Both the position numbers and the translations under genes were made by a program. The notes under the pieces were generated by a model, which was given only the letters and a program-made list of their open reading frames with translations, searched no databases and was not told the origin of the DNA. A DNA stretch of 58,625 nt from Bacteroidales bacterium (GTDB taxonomy: Bacteria > Bacteroidota > Bacteroidia > Bacteroidales > VadinHA17), in NCBI GenBank assembly GCA_016928075.1, contig JAFGLJ010000017.1, positions 1 to 58,625 of the forward strand, written 5' to 3'. Shown here in pieces: positions 38,224-46,537 of this stretch; the stretch's first letter is position 1, and each line of letters opens with the position of its first letter.

Positions 38224-38470
38224 TATAAAAAACAGATGGGAAAATATTGATGAACTTATTGGCATACCGGGCTACGGCATAACATCTGTTGAAAAATTCA
38301 TCAGGGGTTGATCAGCTACCATATACAGTAAAGTTAGAGGCATATTCATCAGGGGTTTTATATTTAAATTTTTGGCATTCGTGTTTATTGTACTTAATAT
38401 TATCCTATACGTGGATAATATAAATGTAATAGCATTTAATGGGGTGAAATCATTAATACTATATGCTTAG
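38216..38470 (+). pseudogene. Remnant of the small membrane protein that follows such sigma factors
   Basis: Start ATG at 38216 overlaps the sigma remnant stop. The frame reads MNDIKNRWENIDELIGIPGY, then to FIRG, an in-frame TGA (38309-38311), and continues in the same frame with SATIYSKVRG and a membrane helix (FIFKFLAFVFIVLNIIL) to a TAG at 38468. In Bacteroidota, ECF sigma genes are often followed by small single- or two-helix membrane proteins opening this way. The stop codon shows it is broken. The rest of the 894-base gap (37875-38768) has no gene. Confidence 0.55.
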
Positions 38471-38662
38471 CCACCAGTAGCCTATTTCCCTGGGGATAGA
38501 ATAAGAAAGGATGTAAATTTCGAATTTCGAATAATGAATGTCGATTTTAGAAGTGATAGAACGTCAAGTTTTCTTCATTCGGCGTTCGATATTGGCTTTG
38601 CCGAGCTCGCCATGAATATTCGGTTAATAACTGATCGCCCCCGCCAGCCACAATCTCATTCC

Positions 38663-38742
38663 GTCCCGAAAAAGCTCTGCTTTTTCGAGGATCCTCGAAT
38701 CAAAGATTCGGGACTCGCGAGCTCGCCCCGAATTCTCGGGGC
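38663..38742. repeat. Dense cluster of nested hairpins
   Basis: Outer arms GTCCCGAA (38663) and TTCGGGAC (38707) enclose CGAAAAAGC-TCT-GCTTTTTCG, the palindrome CGAGGATCCTCG, and CGAATC-AAA-GATTCG. Next to it is GCCCCGA (38725) with TCGGGGC (38736). Five self-complementary units in 80 bases, with no open frame. Confidence 0.75.
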
Positions 38743-38768
38743 TCGGTTCATAACTCATCTCTCATAAC

Positions 38769-39491
38769 TCATCTCTCATCTCTCTTACTGATTCCTGTAT
38801 GGCTTGTGAGGATATACTCAAAATTCTCCGGAGGCGGTAGTTTCTTCAGCGATTCTATCTGGGTTTCAGTATCCATATTTATGATATCAAAAAAGTTGAC
38901 ATATTTACCATTCTCCATTATAAGGTTATCTCCTGTTAGAAGGTAATCGCCATTGACTATATAACAGCATGAGCCGGGGGTGTGCCCGGGAGTATGCAGT
39001 ACTTTTACCTGAAAAACGTTTATGTTGAGAATCTCACCAGTTTTGATAAGGTTATAATCATGGTGCTTCCATCTTGATTTGAATACAAAACGTGCTGTTT
39101 CACCGGTAACCATTTGCTCTTCTTCTTCATGCATGAATATATTGGCATTCTCAAATGCATCAAGTCCTCCTGCATGATCAATATCTGAATGGGTCAGTAC
39201 AACAGCCATGATTTCATCAGGATTTATCTCCAGTTTAGCTAATTCTTCCTTAACCCTGTCTTTGTTCATTCCCGCATCTACCATCATATATCCGTCATAT
39301 CCCTTAAAGATGTAAGCATTTACAAACCTGTCACGTATACAGAAAACGGTGTCGTTAATAGTCTGCGTTTCCGCCGGGGTCATCTGCTTTGTTGCATATG
39401 AATACCTGATTATCATTATAATTATGAAAACCAGGAAAAGACCTGCCAGGCAGGCCAGGCTGATAAGTGTCCATTTAAGCGGCTTTTTCAT
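38769..39491 (-). CDS. Membrane-anchored metallo-beta-lactamase-fold hydrolase
   Basis: 240 residues. One N-terminal helix (about 5-32) is followed by the MBL fold: MMVDAGMNKD, VVLTHSDIDHAGGLDAF, LHTPGHTPGSCCY, YLLTGDNLI and LTSHTG at the end. The metal motif is HxDxDH rather than HxHxDH, as in part of the family. Substrate unknown. The last residues SKRDER come from a CTCATCTCT-type tandem repeat overlapping the stop codon. Confidence 0.85.
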   Translation of the reverse strand: MKKPLKWTLISLACLAGLFLVFIIIMIIRYSYATKQMTPAETQTINDTVFCIRDRFVNAYIFKGYDGYMMVDAGMNKDRVKEELAKLEINPDEIMAVVLTHSDIDHAGGLDAFENANIFMHEEEEQMVTGETARFVFKSRWKHHDYNLIKTGEILNINVFQVKVLHTPGHTPGSCCYIVNGDYLLTGDNLIMENGKYVNFFDIINMDTETQIESLKKLPPPENFEYILTSHTGISKRDER

Positions 39492-39525
39492 TTCTAGTTT
39501 AATTAGGTACTAAGTAAGGCAATTT

Positions 39526-39777
39526 AAAAGAAAAAAGATAAAAGGAAAAGGGCAAAAGATAAAAGTAAAAAGTTGGAGCGAAGCCCGCCTTCGCCGGAAG
39601 CTATGGCGAGCGAAGCGAAAACCCCGGCCGAATGTAATGAGAGCCGGGGGAAAAAGTACAAAGTTGGAGCGAAGCCCGCCTTCGCCGGAAGCTATGGCGA
39701 GCGAAGCGAAAACCCCGGCCGAATATAATGAGAGCCTGGGGGAAAAGACAAAAGATAAAAGACAAAAGATAAAAGGA
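39526..39777. repeat. Composite repeats, copies 2 and 3 (7-mers, REP family 2, hairpin)
   Basis: Seven AAAAGNN 7-mers (39526-39574) run into the REP block (39573-39617) and a CCCCGGC/GCCGGGG hairpin (39622-39649). A near-identical second unit starts 90 bases on (39663-39708, hairpin to about 39740). Another in-register 7-mer array follows: AAAAGAC, AAAAGAT, AAAAGAC, AAAAGAT, AAAAGGA (39743-39777). This fills the first part of the 616-base gap 39492-40107 and lies upstream of the metallo-hydrolase start. Confidence 0.88.
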
Positions 39778-39878
39778 AGAAGGAAAAATGAAAAAGAAAA
39801 AAGGAATTTGCCTCAATTATTATTCTATCATTATATTGACCAAATAATCAAGCTGTTACACTTGTGTCTTCCTGGGGG

Positions 39879-40028
39879 TGTTGATATATACAACACATGT
39901 TGAAAATATATACATACCTTATAATATATAGATAACCAGCTAGTTCACACTTAACACTAATATAAAGTGTTGAAAAGAACATCACTTTTTACTTCTTGTA
40001 TTACTGCTATTATCTCTTCAACATGTTG
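39879..40028 (+). promoter_or_regulatory. Cluster of CAACA/TGTTG half-sites, candidate enhancer for the sigma-54 regulator
   Basis: TGTTG at 39879, CAACA at 39891, TGTTG at 39898, TGTTG at 39968, CAACA at 40019 and TGTTG at 40024. They form TGTTG-N7-CAACA, CAACA-CA-TGTTG and the perfect palindrome CAACATGTTG (40019-40028). A further AACACT/AGTGTT inverted repeat spans 39953-39971. Position, 30-170 bases before the candidate -24/-12 element, suits NtrC-type activator sites. Confidence 0.5.
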
Positions 40029-40050
40029 TAATACAATAATATATGAACTT

Positions 40051-40067
40051 TGGCATTATAATTGGCA
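40051..40067 (+). promoter_or_regulatory. Candidate sigma-54 (-24/-12) promoter
   Basis: TGGCATTATAATTGGCA matches TGGCAC-N5-TTGC at the -24 half, with TTGG instead of TTGC at the exact -12 position and GC one base late. It lies 41 bases before the first gene of the redox operon, which is followed by a sigma-54-dependent regulator gene. Confidence 0.4.
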
Positions 40068-40107
40068 AGGTAATGATAGATGAAATTTAAGCGAAAACTC
40101 AAAATAA

Positions 40108-41805
40108 ATGAAAAAATCAATAGTCATGAAAAAGTTAGTTGTTTTAATCAGTTTCGTGGCACTCTTAATGAGTGGCATATCTGCGCCACTTTCTAATCCA
40201 CAGGATCAGAAAGACAAGGTGCAATTACTGGTCAGTCCCGAATTGTCTGAGCTGGTTAATAAATGGATTACCGAGTATTCGGAAGGTAATCCTGATGTAA
40301 TAGTACAGCAGGCAGATATTTATGATGAAAGCAGTGGGTATGATCTTAAGCAGGAAGGAGTTCTTGGTATCGTTACCGAGGAGTACCTGCGTTCCGCCGG
40401 CAGTGAATCACTCTGGAGCATGGTAGTTGCCAGGGATGTTATAGTACCTGTGATCAGTTCTAACAATCCTTTCAGTGAGATAATAAGTACGCATGGTTTA
40501 TCTCCTGGCCAGTTCGCAGGCGTTTATACCGAACCCGGTGAGCTTACCTGGGGAAAGGTACTGGATATCGATGATAACACAACAATTAATTGTTATTGTA
40601 TTGGTGATGAATCACTGAAAGGTTGTCTCTCAGAATTCCTGAAGGCAGAAAACCTGAAAGGCAATCCACAAAAAGTAGCGGATGATAATGAGTTAATAAG
40701 CAATATTACCCGTGATAAGTATTCCATAGGATTCTGCAGATTATCCGGGCTTATTGACTACGAAAACCACAGTATCAAAGAAGGCGTACAGGTAGTGCCC
40801 GTTGATATTAACGGTAATGGTATACTTGAGCACAACGAAAATATTTACGGTTGCTTAAATGATTTTAACAGGGGTGTCTGGATAGGTAAATACCCGGGCT
40901 CACTATGCAGGAATATACATATTGTATCCGCAGACTCACCTATAGCTGTAAGTGAAACAGGTTTCATAAGGTGGATACTTTCGGATGGCCAGGGTTATAT
41001 ATCTGACGCAGGTTTTTCGGAACTGATCCCTGGTGAACGGCAAACCAAGATACAGGCATTGGCTCAGGATGAATTGGCGGTAATTGAAGACAGACAAAAT
41101 CCCGTTAAGGCAGCCACCATCTTCTTTATAGCTGCTACAATCCTGATAGTCGGGTTCCTGATATTTGTAACAGCAAAGTTGGTGAAAGCCAGGCCAAAAG
41201 AGCCTAAAAATGTGCCCGGTGATGAATCTTCTGCATTTAATGAGAACTCAGTTATGGCTCCCGGTGGATTATTCTATGACAAAACCCATACATGGACCTT
41301 TATGGAGGAGGAAGGTAAAGTAAAGATGGGAATTGACGACTTCCTTCAGCATACAACAGGGAACTTCACAAAAATAAAAATGAAACAACCCGGTGCCAGG
41401 ATAAAAAAAGGAGAACAGGTTATCAGCCTGGTACAGAATGGTAAACAGCTGGATATTTATTCACCACTTTCAGGTCTTATCACGGACATTAACCACGAAT
41501 TAAAAATTAACGCTGCAATAATTAATAATTCTCCTTATTCTGATGGATGGATTTATGCAGTTGAACCGGATAACTGGCTGAAAGAAACAAAAGGGTATTT
41601 AATGGGCAATAATTACCGGGAATGGTTGAAAAATGAATTCTCAAGGTTAAAAGATTTTATTGCCGGGACTGTTAAGTCGGGTGAAATATCATATTCACAG
41701 GTTGTCCTGCAGGATGGCGGGGAGATAAGGAATAATCTGCTTGAGAATTTTGGCCCCGAGGTGTGGGAGGAGTTCCAGAGAAAGTTTATCGATGCCTCGT
41801 TGTGA
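40108..41805 (+). CDS. Periplasmic-binding-protein domain fused through a membrane helix to a GcvH-like domain
   Basis: 565 residues. The signal peptide is followed by a PstS-like periplasmic binding domain (about 30-330) with LLVSPELSELVNKWITEYSE and FIRWILSDGQGYISDAGFSE near its end. One membrane helix (about 334-357) leads to a cytoplasmic GcvH-like hammerhead domain (about 385-490) with GLFYDKTHTW and IYSPLSGLITDIN. Eight residues before the Pro of SPLSG, where GcvH has its lipoyl-lysine, there is Gly445 (Lys446 is next to it), so lipoylation is doubtful. The C-terminal tail (EVWEEFQRKF) resembles that of the fourth operon gene (EVWKDFQEGF). First gene of the redox operon; the ligand is unknown. 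Confidence 0.8.
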   Translation: MKKSIVMKKLVVLISFVALLMSGISAPLSNPQDQKDKVQLLVSPELSELVNKWITEYSEGNPDVIVQQADIYDESSGYDLKQEGVLGIVTEEYLRSAGSESLWSMVVARDVIVPVISSNNPFSEIISTHGLSPGQFAGVYTEPGELTWGKVLDIDDNTTINCYCIGDESLKGCLSEFLKAENLKGNPQKVADDNELISNITRDKYSIGFCRLSGLIDYENHSIKEGVQVVPVDINGNGILEHNENIYGCLNDFNRGVWIGKYPGSLCRNIHIVSADSPIAVSETGFIRWILSDGQGYISDAGFSELIPGERQTKIQALAQDELAVIEDRQNPVKAATIFFIAATILIVGFLIFVTAKLVKARPKEPKNVPGDESSAFNENSVMAPGGLFYDKTHTWTFMEEEGKVKMGIDDFLQHTTGNFTKIKMKQPGARIKKGEQVISLVQNGKQLDIYSPLSGLITDINHELKINAAIINNSPYSDGWIYAVEPDNWLKETKGYLMGNNYREWLKNEFSRLKDFIAGTVKSGEISYSQVVLQDGGEIRNNLLENFGPEVWEEFQRKFIDASL

Positions 41806-41864
41806 AAATTGAGAAAACAGACACAGATATAGATAAATATTACTGAACATAAAAAATATAACTT

Positions 41865-42740
41865 ATGAATCTGAACAGAAGAAACTTTCTGAAAGCATTG
41901 GGTCTGACCGGTGTTGCTGTTGGTGCAGGAAAGACACTTAATGCAACCTCGGTCAAAAAAGACAGTGATAAGGAGTTTTACGCGATTCTTTATGATTCAA
42001 CACGCTGTGCCGGTTGCCAGGGATGTGAGTGGGAATGTGCCCTGCAGCACGGTTTGCCCGATCCTGACCTTGAGGATATACCCGAGGTAGGAAAAATAAG
42101 GAAAACGGATGAGAACAGGAGGACTGTGATCAATGTCTATTCAACCTCAAAAGGTGATGTCTATGTGAAAAACTCATGTAAGCATTGCAATCAGCCTGCC
42201 TGTGCGGCAGCATGTCTTACCCAGGCAATGCATAAAACTGAAGAGGGTCCCGTGATCTGGCGTGACAGGAAATGCATGGGATGTCGCTACTGTATGGTTT
42301 CCTGTCCGTATGATATCCCTAAATTCGACTATCACAGTTCAAATCCGGATATCCAGAAATGCGATATGTGCTGGGACAGGGTCAAGGAAGGTAAATTGCC
42401 TGCCTGCGTAGAAGGTTGTCCTGCCGGGGCACTGAGCTTCGGGCTGAGAAGGGATATGATCGCTGAAGCAAGGAAGAGGATCAATGACAATCCTGAACTT
42501 TACCATGACCATATCTATGGCGAGCACGAGGCCGGGGGAACAAGCGTTCTCTATCTTTCACCAGTACCATTCGAGGAGATAGGTTTCAATACCTCCGTGA
42601 TGAACAAACCATACCCCGAACTGACAAAGGGTTTTCTTTATAGTGTTCCTTCAATATTTGTATTGTGGCCGGCAATGTTGCTGGGTATACAAAAAGCAAC
42701 AAGTCGTAAAAACAATCAAACCGAAGATGAAAATGAGTAG
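41865..42740 (+). CDS. Tat-exported ferredoxin-like subunit (HybA/NrfC/DmsB type), four [4Fe-4S] sites
   Basis: 291 residues. Twin-arginine signal NRRNFLKALGLTGVAVGAG. Cysteine groups for four clusters: CAGCQGCEWEC, CKHCNQPACAAAC, CMGCRYCMVSC and CDMCWDRV...CVEGC. A C-terminal membrane helix (about 255-275, GFLYSVPSIFVLWPAMLLG) resembles the HybA tail. Such subunits pass electrons between a periplasmic catalytic subunit and an NrfD-type membrane partner, here encoded by the next gene, which overlaps it. The expected catalytic subunit is not in the window. Confidence 0.92.
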   Translation: MNLNRRNFLKALGLTGVAVGAGKTLNATSVKKDSDKEFYAILYDSTRCAGCQGCEWECALQHGLPDPDLEDIPEVGKIRKTDENRRTVINVYSTSKGDVYVKNSCKHCNQPACAAACLTQAMHKTEEGPVIWRDRKCMGCRYCMVSCPYDIPKFDYHSSNPDIQKCDMCWDRVKEGKLPACVEGCPAGALSFGLRRDMIAEARKRINDNPELYHDHIYGEHEAGGTSVLYLSPVPFEEIGFNTSVMNKPYPELTKGFLYSVPSIFVLWPAMLLGIQKATSRKNNQTEDENE

Positions 42741-43956
42741 TTCTGATATTGTATTAAGTAAAGAAAATGACAGGAAATCAATCAGGAGTTTCCTGGTCAG
42801 GGAATTAAAGCCCAAAGGAAAACTTTTTACACCGTTCAACCTGATTTCAGTACCGGTGATAATAATGGGCATAATCATCATAGTTATCAGATTTGCCAAG
42901 GGACTCGGCGCTGTTACCAATCTTACCCAGGAGACACCATGGGGCCTGTGGATAGGCTTTGATGTGGTTACCGGGGTTGCGTTTGCCGGTGGGGCATATG
43001 TTATAACTTTCATGGTATATATACTTAACCTAAGGCAATATCATACCATAGTGAGGGTAACGGTACTGAATGGCTTCCTGGCATACGTATTTTACGCCGG
43101 AGCCCTGCTGTTAGACCTTGGCAAGCCATGGAATGTAATTAACCCTATAATAGGCAATAGCTTTGGCGTCAGCTCTGTGTTATTCCTGGTGGCATGGCAC
43201 TTCCTGCTGTACATGATTGCCGAGCTGATAGAATTCTCACCTGCCATTGCTGAATGGCTGGGAGCAAAGCGTGCACGAAAGATCCTGTCGGGGATGACCC
43301 TGGGAGCGGTGATCCTGGGTATAACCCTTTCAACCCTCCACCAGTCTGGACTGGGTGCACTCTATCTTATGGCAAAGGAAAAGATACATCCGTTGTGGTA
43401 TTCGGAATTCATACCAATACTATTCTTTGTATCTAGTATATTCGCCGGCCTGTCAATGGTTATTTTTGAAGGATCGATAAGTTACAAGGTGTTCTCTGAC
43501 CAGATAAGTGCAAAGGACCATAAATCACATCATAACATAATACACGGACTCGCAAAGGTATGTACCATTACAATGTTCGTTTATTTGTTCCTCCAGATAC
43601 TCGCCTTTGTACATGGTAAGAACTATGAATACCTGGGTACACGTATGGGGAACTGGTACCTGGCGGAGATGCTGGGTTTCGTACTGCTGCCTATGATCCT
43701 TTTCTTTTACAGTTACAGGAAAAGAAACCTGTTGATTATCAAGGTGGCAGCCATAGTAACCATGCTTGGTATTATAATTAACAGGCTGAACGTAACCATA
43801 ATAGGATATAACTGGGATGCTGCAGTACAGTATTACCCGACATGGAAGGAGATTGTCGTGACACTGACCATCATATTCATAGAGATATGGATCTTCAGGT
43901 GGATAATAAACCGTATGCCTGTCTTGCGTGAAGCTCCTTCATGGGCAAAGTATTAA
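42733..43956 (+). CDS. NrfD/HybB-type integral membrane subunit
   Basis: 407 residues from MSSSDIVLSK; an ATG two codons earlier (42727) is also possible, and either start overlaps the ferredoxin stop. Nine or ten membrane helices run from about 40 to 395. Family segments include TPWGLWIGFDVVTGVAFAGG, LGKPWNVINPI, STLHQSGLGALYLMA and NRLNVTIIGYNW. HybB/NrfD proteins exchange electrons with the membrane quinone pool. It forms the membrane half of the module with the preceding iron-sulfur protein. Confidence 0.92.
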   Translation: MSSSDIVLSKENDRKSIRSFLVRELKPKGKLFTPFNLISVPVIIMGIIIIVIRFAKGLGAVTNLTQETPWGLWIGFDVVTGVAFAGGAYVITFMVYILNLRQYHTIVRVTVLNGFLAYVFYAGALLLDLGKPWNVINPIIGNSFGVSSVLFLVAWHFLLYMIAELIEFSPAIAEWLGAKRARKILSGMTLGAVILGITLSTLHQSGLGALYLMAKEKIHPLWYSEFIPILFFVSSIFAGLSMVIFEGSISYKVFSDQISAKDHKSHHNIIHGLAKVCTITMFVYLFLQILAFVHGKNYEYLGTRMGNWYLAEMLGFVLLPMILFFYSYRKRNLLIIKVAAIVTMLGIIINRLNVTIIGYNWDAAVQYYPTWKEIVVTLTIIFIEIWIFRWIINRMPVLREAPSWAKY

Positions 43957-43974
43957 TAATAAAAAAATATAAAA

Positions 43975-44694
43975 ATGGACGGATTTAGCTATACAAACAT
44001 TTTTGATACCAAAGGAATTGAGTATCTGATAGTAATTGGTTTCCTGATTCTGGTAATACCTTTCTGGAGAGCCCTTAGTAAACCTGTTAAGGTTAAAGAG
44101 GGTATAAGTGAGACTCTTGGAGTTCTTAATGCTGCTGTTCTGAGAATACCAAAGGGATTGTTTTACAGCAGGAACCATGTATGGGCACACCTTGAACGTT
44201 CAGGCAATGCCAGTCTTGGCCTGGATGACCTGTTATTGCATATAACCGGTGAGGTGGAACTAAAGAACTTCAAAAATCCGGGTGAAAGAGTCAGAAGAGG
44301 AGACCTCATAGCGGAGGTGACCAGGGATGGAAATGAGTTAAGGATTATGTCACCAATATCCGGGGAAATAAAAGATGTGAATGATGTTGTAAGATATGAA
44401 CCTGCTCTGCTGAATGAAGATCCGTATAACAGGGGTTGGCTTTACAAAATAAAACCTGAAAAATGGATCGATGAAACAAAAGATCTCGTTATGGCAGAAA
44501 ATGCAAGGGCATGGTCAGAAAAAGAACTGTTGAAATTCAAGGATTTCCTGGCTCATTCATTGGCTGAACATTCTCCTGAGACTTCAAGAGTATTACTGCA
44601 GGAGGGTGGTGAATTAACTGACCACCCCCTTTCAGGCATGCCTGCAGAAGTCTGGAAAGACTTCCAGGAAGGTTTCATGGATATGGAGGCATAA
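43975..44694 (+). CDS. Membrane-anchored GcvH-like domain protein
   Basis: 239 residues. A membrane helix (about 15-33) followed by basic residues puts the rest in the cytoplasm. A GcvH-like hammerhead domain (about 60-165) has GLFYSRNHVWAHLERSGNAS, SLGLDDLLLHITGEVEL and IMSPISGEIKDVNDVV. As in the first operon gene, the lipoyl-lysine position is Gly (codon 119, DGNELRIMSP). The C-terminal part (EVWKDFQEGFMD) also matches that gene, so they are paralogues, one with and one without the binding-protein domain. A GcvH role in glycine cleavage is unlikely. Confidence 0.82.
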   Translation: MDGFSYTNIFDTKGIEYLIVIGFLILVIPFWRALSKPVKVKEGISETLGVLNAAVLRIPKGLFYSRNHVWAHLERSGNASLGLDDLLLHITGEVELKNFKNPGERVRRGDLIAEVTRDGNELRIMSPISGEIKDVNDVVRYEPALLNEDPYNRGWLYKIKPEKWIDETKDLVMAENARAWSEKELLKFKDFLAHSLAEHSPETSRVLLQEGGELTDHPLSGMPAEVWKDFQEGFMDMEA

Positions 44695-44763
44695 AATAAT
44701 AAGCTTTTAATATTTATTCGCTTATTTTTTTCATAATTTAGAAGTATATTAAAAGCTCAATAG

Positions 44764-44812
44764 ATGAAGCAATAGTATGGAGCCCGGCCCCCGGCTGGTT
44801 TCCATGCTTCAT
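44764..44812 (+). other. Hairpin between the redox genes and the sensor kinase
   Basis: ATGAAGCA (44764-44771) pairs with TGCTTCAT (44805-44812), with a further ATGGA/TCCAT pair inside and a GC-rich loop. It lies in the 161-base gap before the kinase. It could attenuate read-through from the operon; no T-run follows. Confidence 0.4.
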
Positions 44813-44855
44813 GCCTTTTAGAAGCTCATAAATTCTGTCTTAAGTCAGGGTGAAA

Positions 44856-46535
44856 ATGATACAAAAAATAAAAAGACTGTACAGACGTATATCGGATAAA
44901 GACCTGATAAAGAAATATACAAGGTTCAGATCCTCGATATATGGTCGTGTTGTCTTCATAATAGCCAGTTCGCTTATTGTTCTTTTTATCGCTTTTAATG
45001 TTGTTTTCCGGTCAATATATGATGAGTTCTTCAACAATACAATAAGGCAGACTGGCGATAATGTAAGCTCTATAGTGGAAGGCTCACTTTACTATTCCAT
45101 GCTTGAGAACGACAAGGCAATGCTGCAGAGGACGCTTGATATAATCAGTACCATGTCAGGTATTGATGAAGTGAATATGTACGATGATAAAGACAGCCTG
45201 GCATATACATCCATAAGCGCCCATCCGAATTCGGGGATTGATCCTAATTGCAGGAACTGTCACCCTGACCTCAGCCAGATGTTCCCGGAGAAAGAGAAGG
45301 CTTACAGGATCATAGGCGACACTGTCGACTGTGGCATAATGAGGGGGGGAGAAGATTCAAGGCAGCTATTGATAAGAAAGCCAATACTTAATGAAAAATC
45401 ATGCTACACCGCTGCCTGTCACTACCATGACCGGGATGATGAGGTGCTGGGATCACTTGTCATTAAACTGCCTCTCGATAAGATCGATTCTGTTATGGAT
45501 GAATCGTCAAATGATTTCCTGATTTTGGCAACGGTAATCACCGGGCTGATGGTTACATTCCTGGTAGTTTTTACAAGAAGAAGGATAAAAGACCCTTTGT
45601 ATTCGATCATAAGTGCCAGTGAAGCAGTTTCAAGGGGTGATAACAGCATAAGGCTGGATATCAAGCCCAACCTGCTGGATGACATGAGGAAGGTTTCAAT
45701 TGCCTTCAATAATATGCTTGATAATATCGAAAACGCAACAAAAGAATTGCAGAACTGGTCGCACCAGCTTGAGTACAAGGTCCAGAAAAAGACAGAGGAG
45801 TTATCTGAAGCACAGAACGAACTGATACATGTCGAGCGCATTGCTTCGCTGGGTAAGCTGTCATCATCTGTTGCCCATGAAATCAATAATCCCCTGTCCG
45901 GTATCCTGGTCTATAGTAAATTGGTTCAGAAACAATTGAATAATGCTGATTTTCATCATCCCAAAAAAGATGCGATACTGAAACATCTTAAATTCATAGA
46001 ATCAGAAACAAGACGATGTGGAGATATAGTCAAAGGCTTACTCGATTTTTCAAGAAAAGACCAGGATAATTTTGAGATCAAAAACCTGCATGAAATACTG
46101 GAAGCAACATGTAATTTAATAACCCATTCAGCTAAAATAGCAGATATAAAGCTGGTGAAGGATTTCAGAGCTGAAGAAGACCTCGTATTTTGCAGCCCTA
46201 ACCAGATTAAACAGGCATGCTTTGCAATAATGGTGAATGCATCGGAAGCCATAAGGGAAAATGGTGAAATAGTCGTTAAAACAATTAATGTTAACGAAGA
46301 CAGCATAAGGGTTGAAATCTCTGACAATGGCACCGGGATAGCAGCCCAGGATTTGCCGCATATTTTTGAACCTTTTTATACAACAAAAAGAGACTCCAGC
46401 GGACTAGGCCTTGGCCTTTCAATAGTTCATGGTATAATAAAAAGCCATAAGGGAAAGGTTGAGGTCAGTTCAAAAGTCGGTCAAGGAACAACAATATCAA
46501 TAACATTCCCTTTGAAAAGGGATTTAACTAATTAA
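44856..46535 (+). CDS. Sensor histidine kinase with extracytoplasmic c-type heme motifs
   Basis: 559 residues from the ATG at 44856, six bases after AGGG; a GTG at 44850 is in frame. Two membrane helices (about 34-54 and 223-242) enclose a sensor domain with CRNCH (CxxCH, about 132-136) and CYTAACH (CxxxxCH, about 183-189), both c-type heme binding motifs. Then a HAMP domain, a coiled coil, HisKA with SVAHEINNPLSGILVY (phospho-acceptor His) and a full HATPase (MVNASEAI, DNGTGI, GLGLGL). The regulator gene starts two bases after its stop. It probably senses redox state or a gas through heme; that is inference. Confidence 0.9.
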   Translation: MIQKIKRLYRRISDKDLIKKYTRFRSSIYGRVVFIIASSLIVLFIAFNVVFRSIYDEFFNNTIRQTGDNVSSIVEGSLYYSMLENDKAMLQRTLDIISTMSGIDEVNMYDDKDSLAYTSISAHPNSGIDPNCRNCHPDLSQMFPEKEKAYRIIGDTVDCGIMRGGEDSRQLLIRKPILNEKSCYTAACHYHDRDDEVLGSLVIKLPLDKIDSVMDESSNDFLILATVITGLMVTFLVVFTRRRIKDPLYSIISASEAVSRGDNSIRLDIKPNLLDDMRKVSIAFNNMLDNIENATKELQNWSHQLEYKVQKKTEELSEAQNELIHVERIASLGKLSSSVAHEINNPLSGILVYSKLVQKQLNNADFHHPKKDAILKHLKFIESETRRCGDIVKGLLDFSRKDQDNFEIKNLHEILEATCNLITHSAKIADIKLVKDFRAEEDLVFCSPNQIKQACFAIMVNASEAIRENGEIVVKTINVNEDSIRVEISDNGTGIAAQDLPHIFEPFYTTKRDSSGLGLGLSIVHGIIKSHKGKVEVSSKVGQGTTISITFPLKRDLTN

Positions 46536-46537
46536 TC

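Noticed and set aside
26159..38800. Genomic island integrated at tRNA-Met
   Set aside because: No integrase gene and no direct repeat of the tRNA 3' end were found, so only an accessory region is claimed.
37889..39777. CRISPR array
   Set aside because: Repeat units are 7 bases without spacers, and there are no cas genes.
39637..39903. 88-codon open frame on the plus strand
   Set aside because: It is made of the REP and 7-mer repeats and has no gene-like composition.
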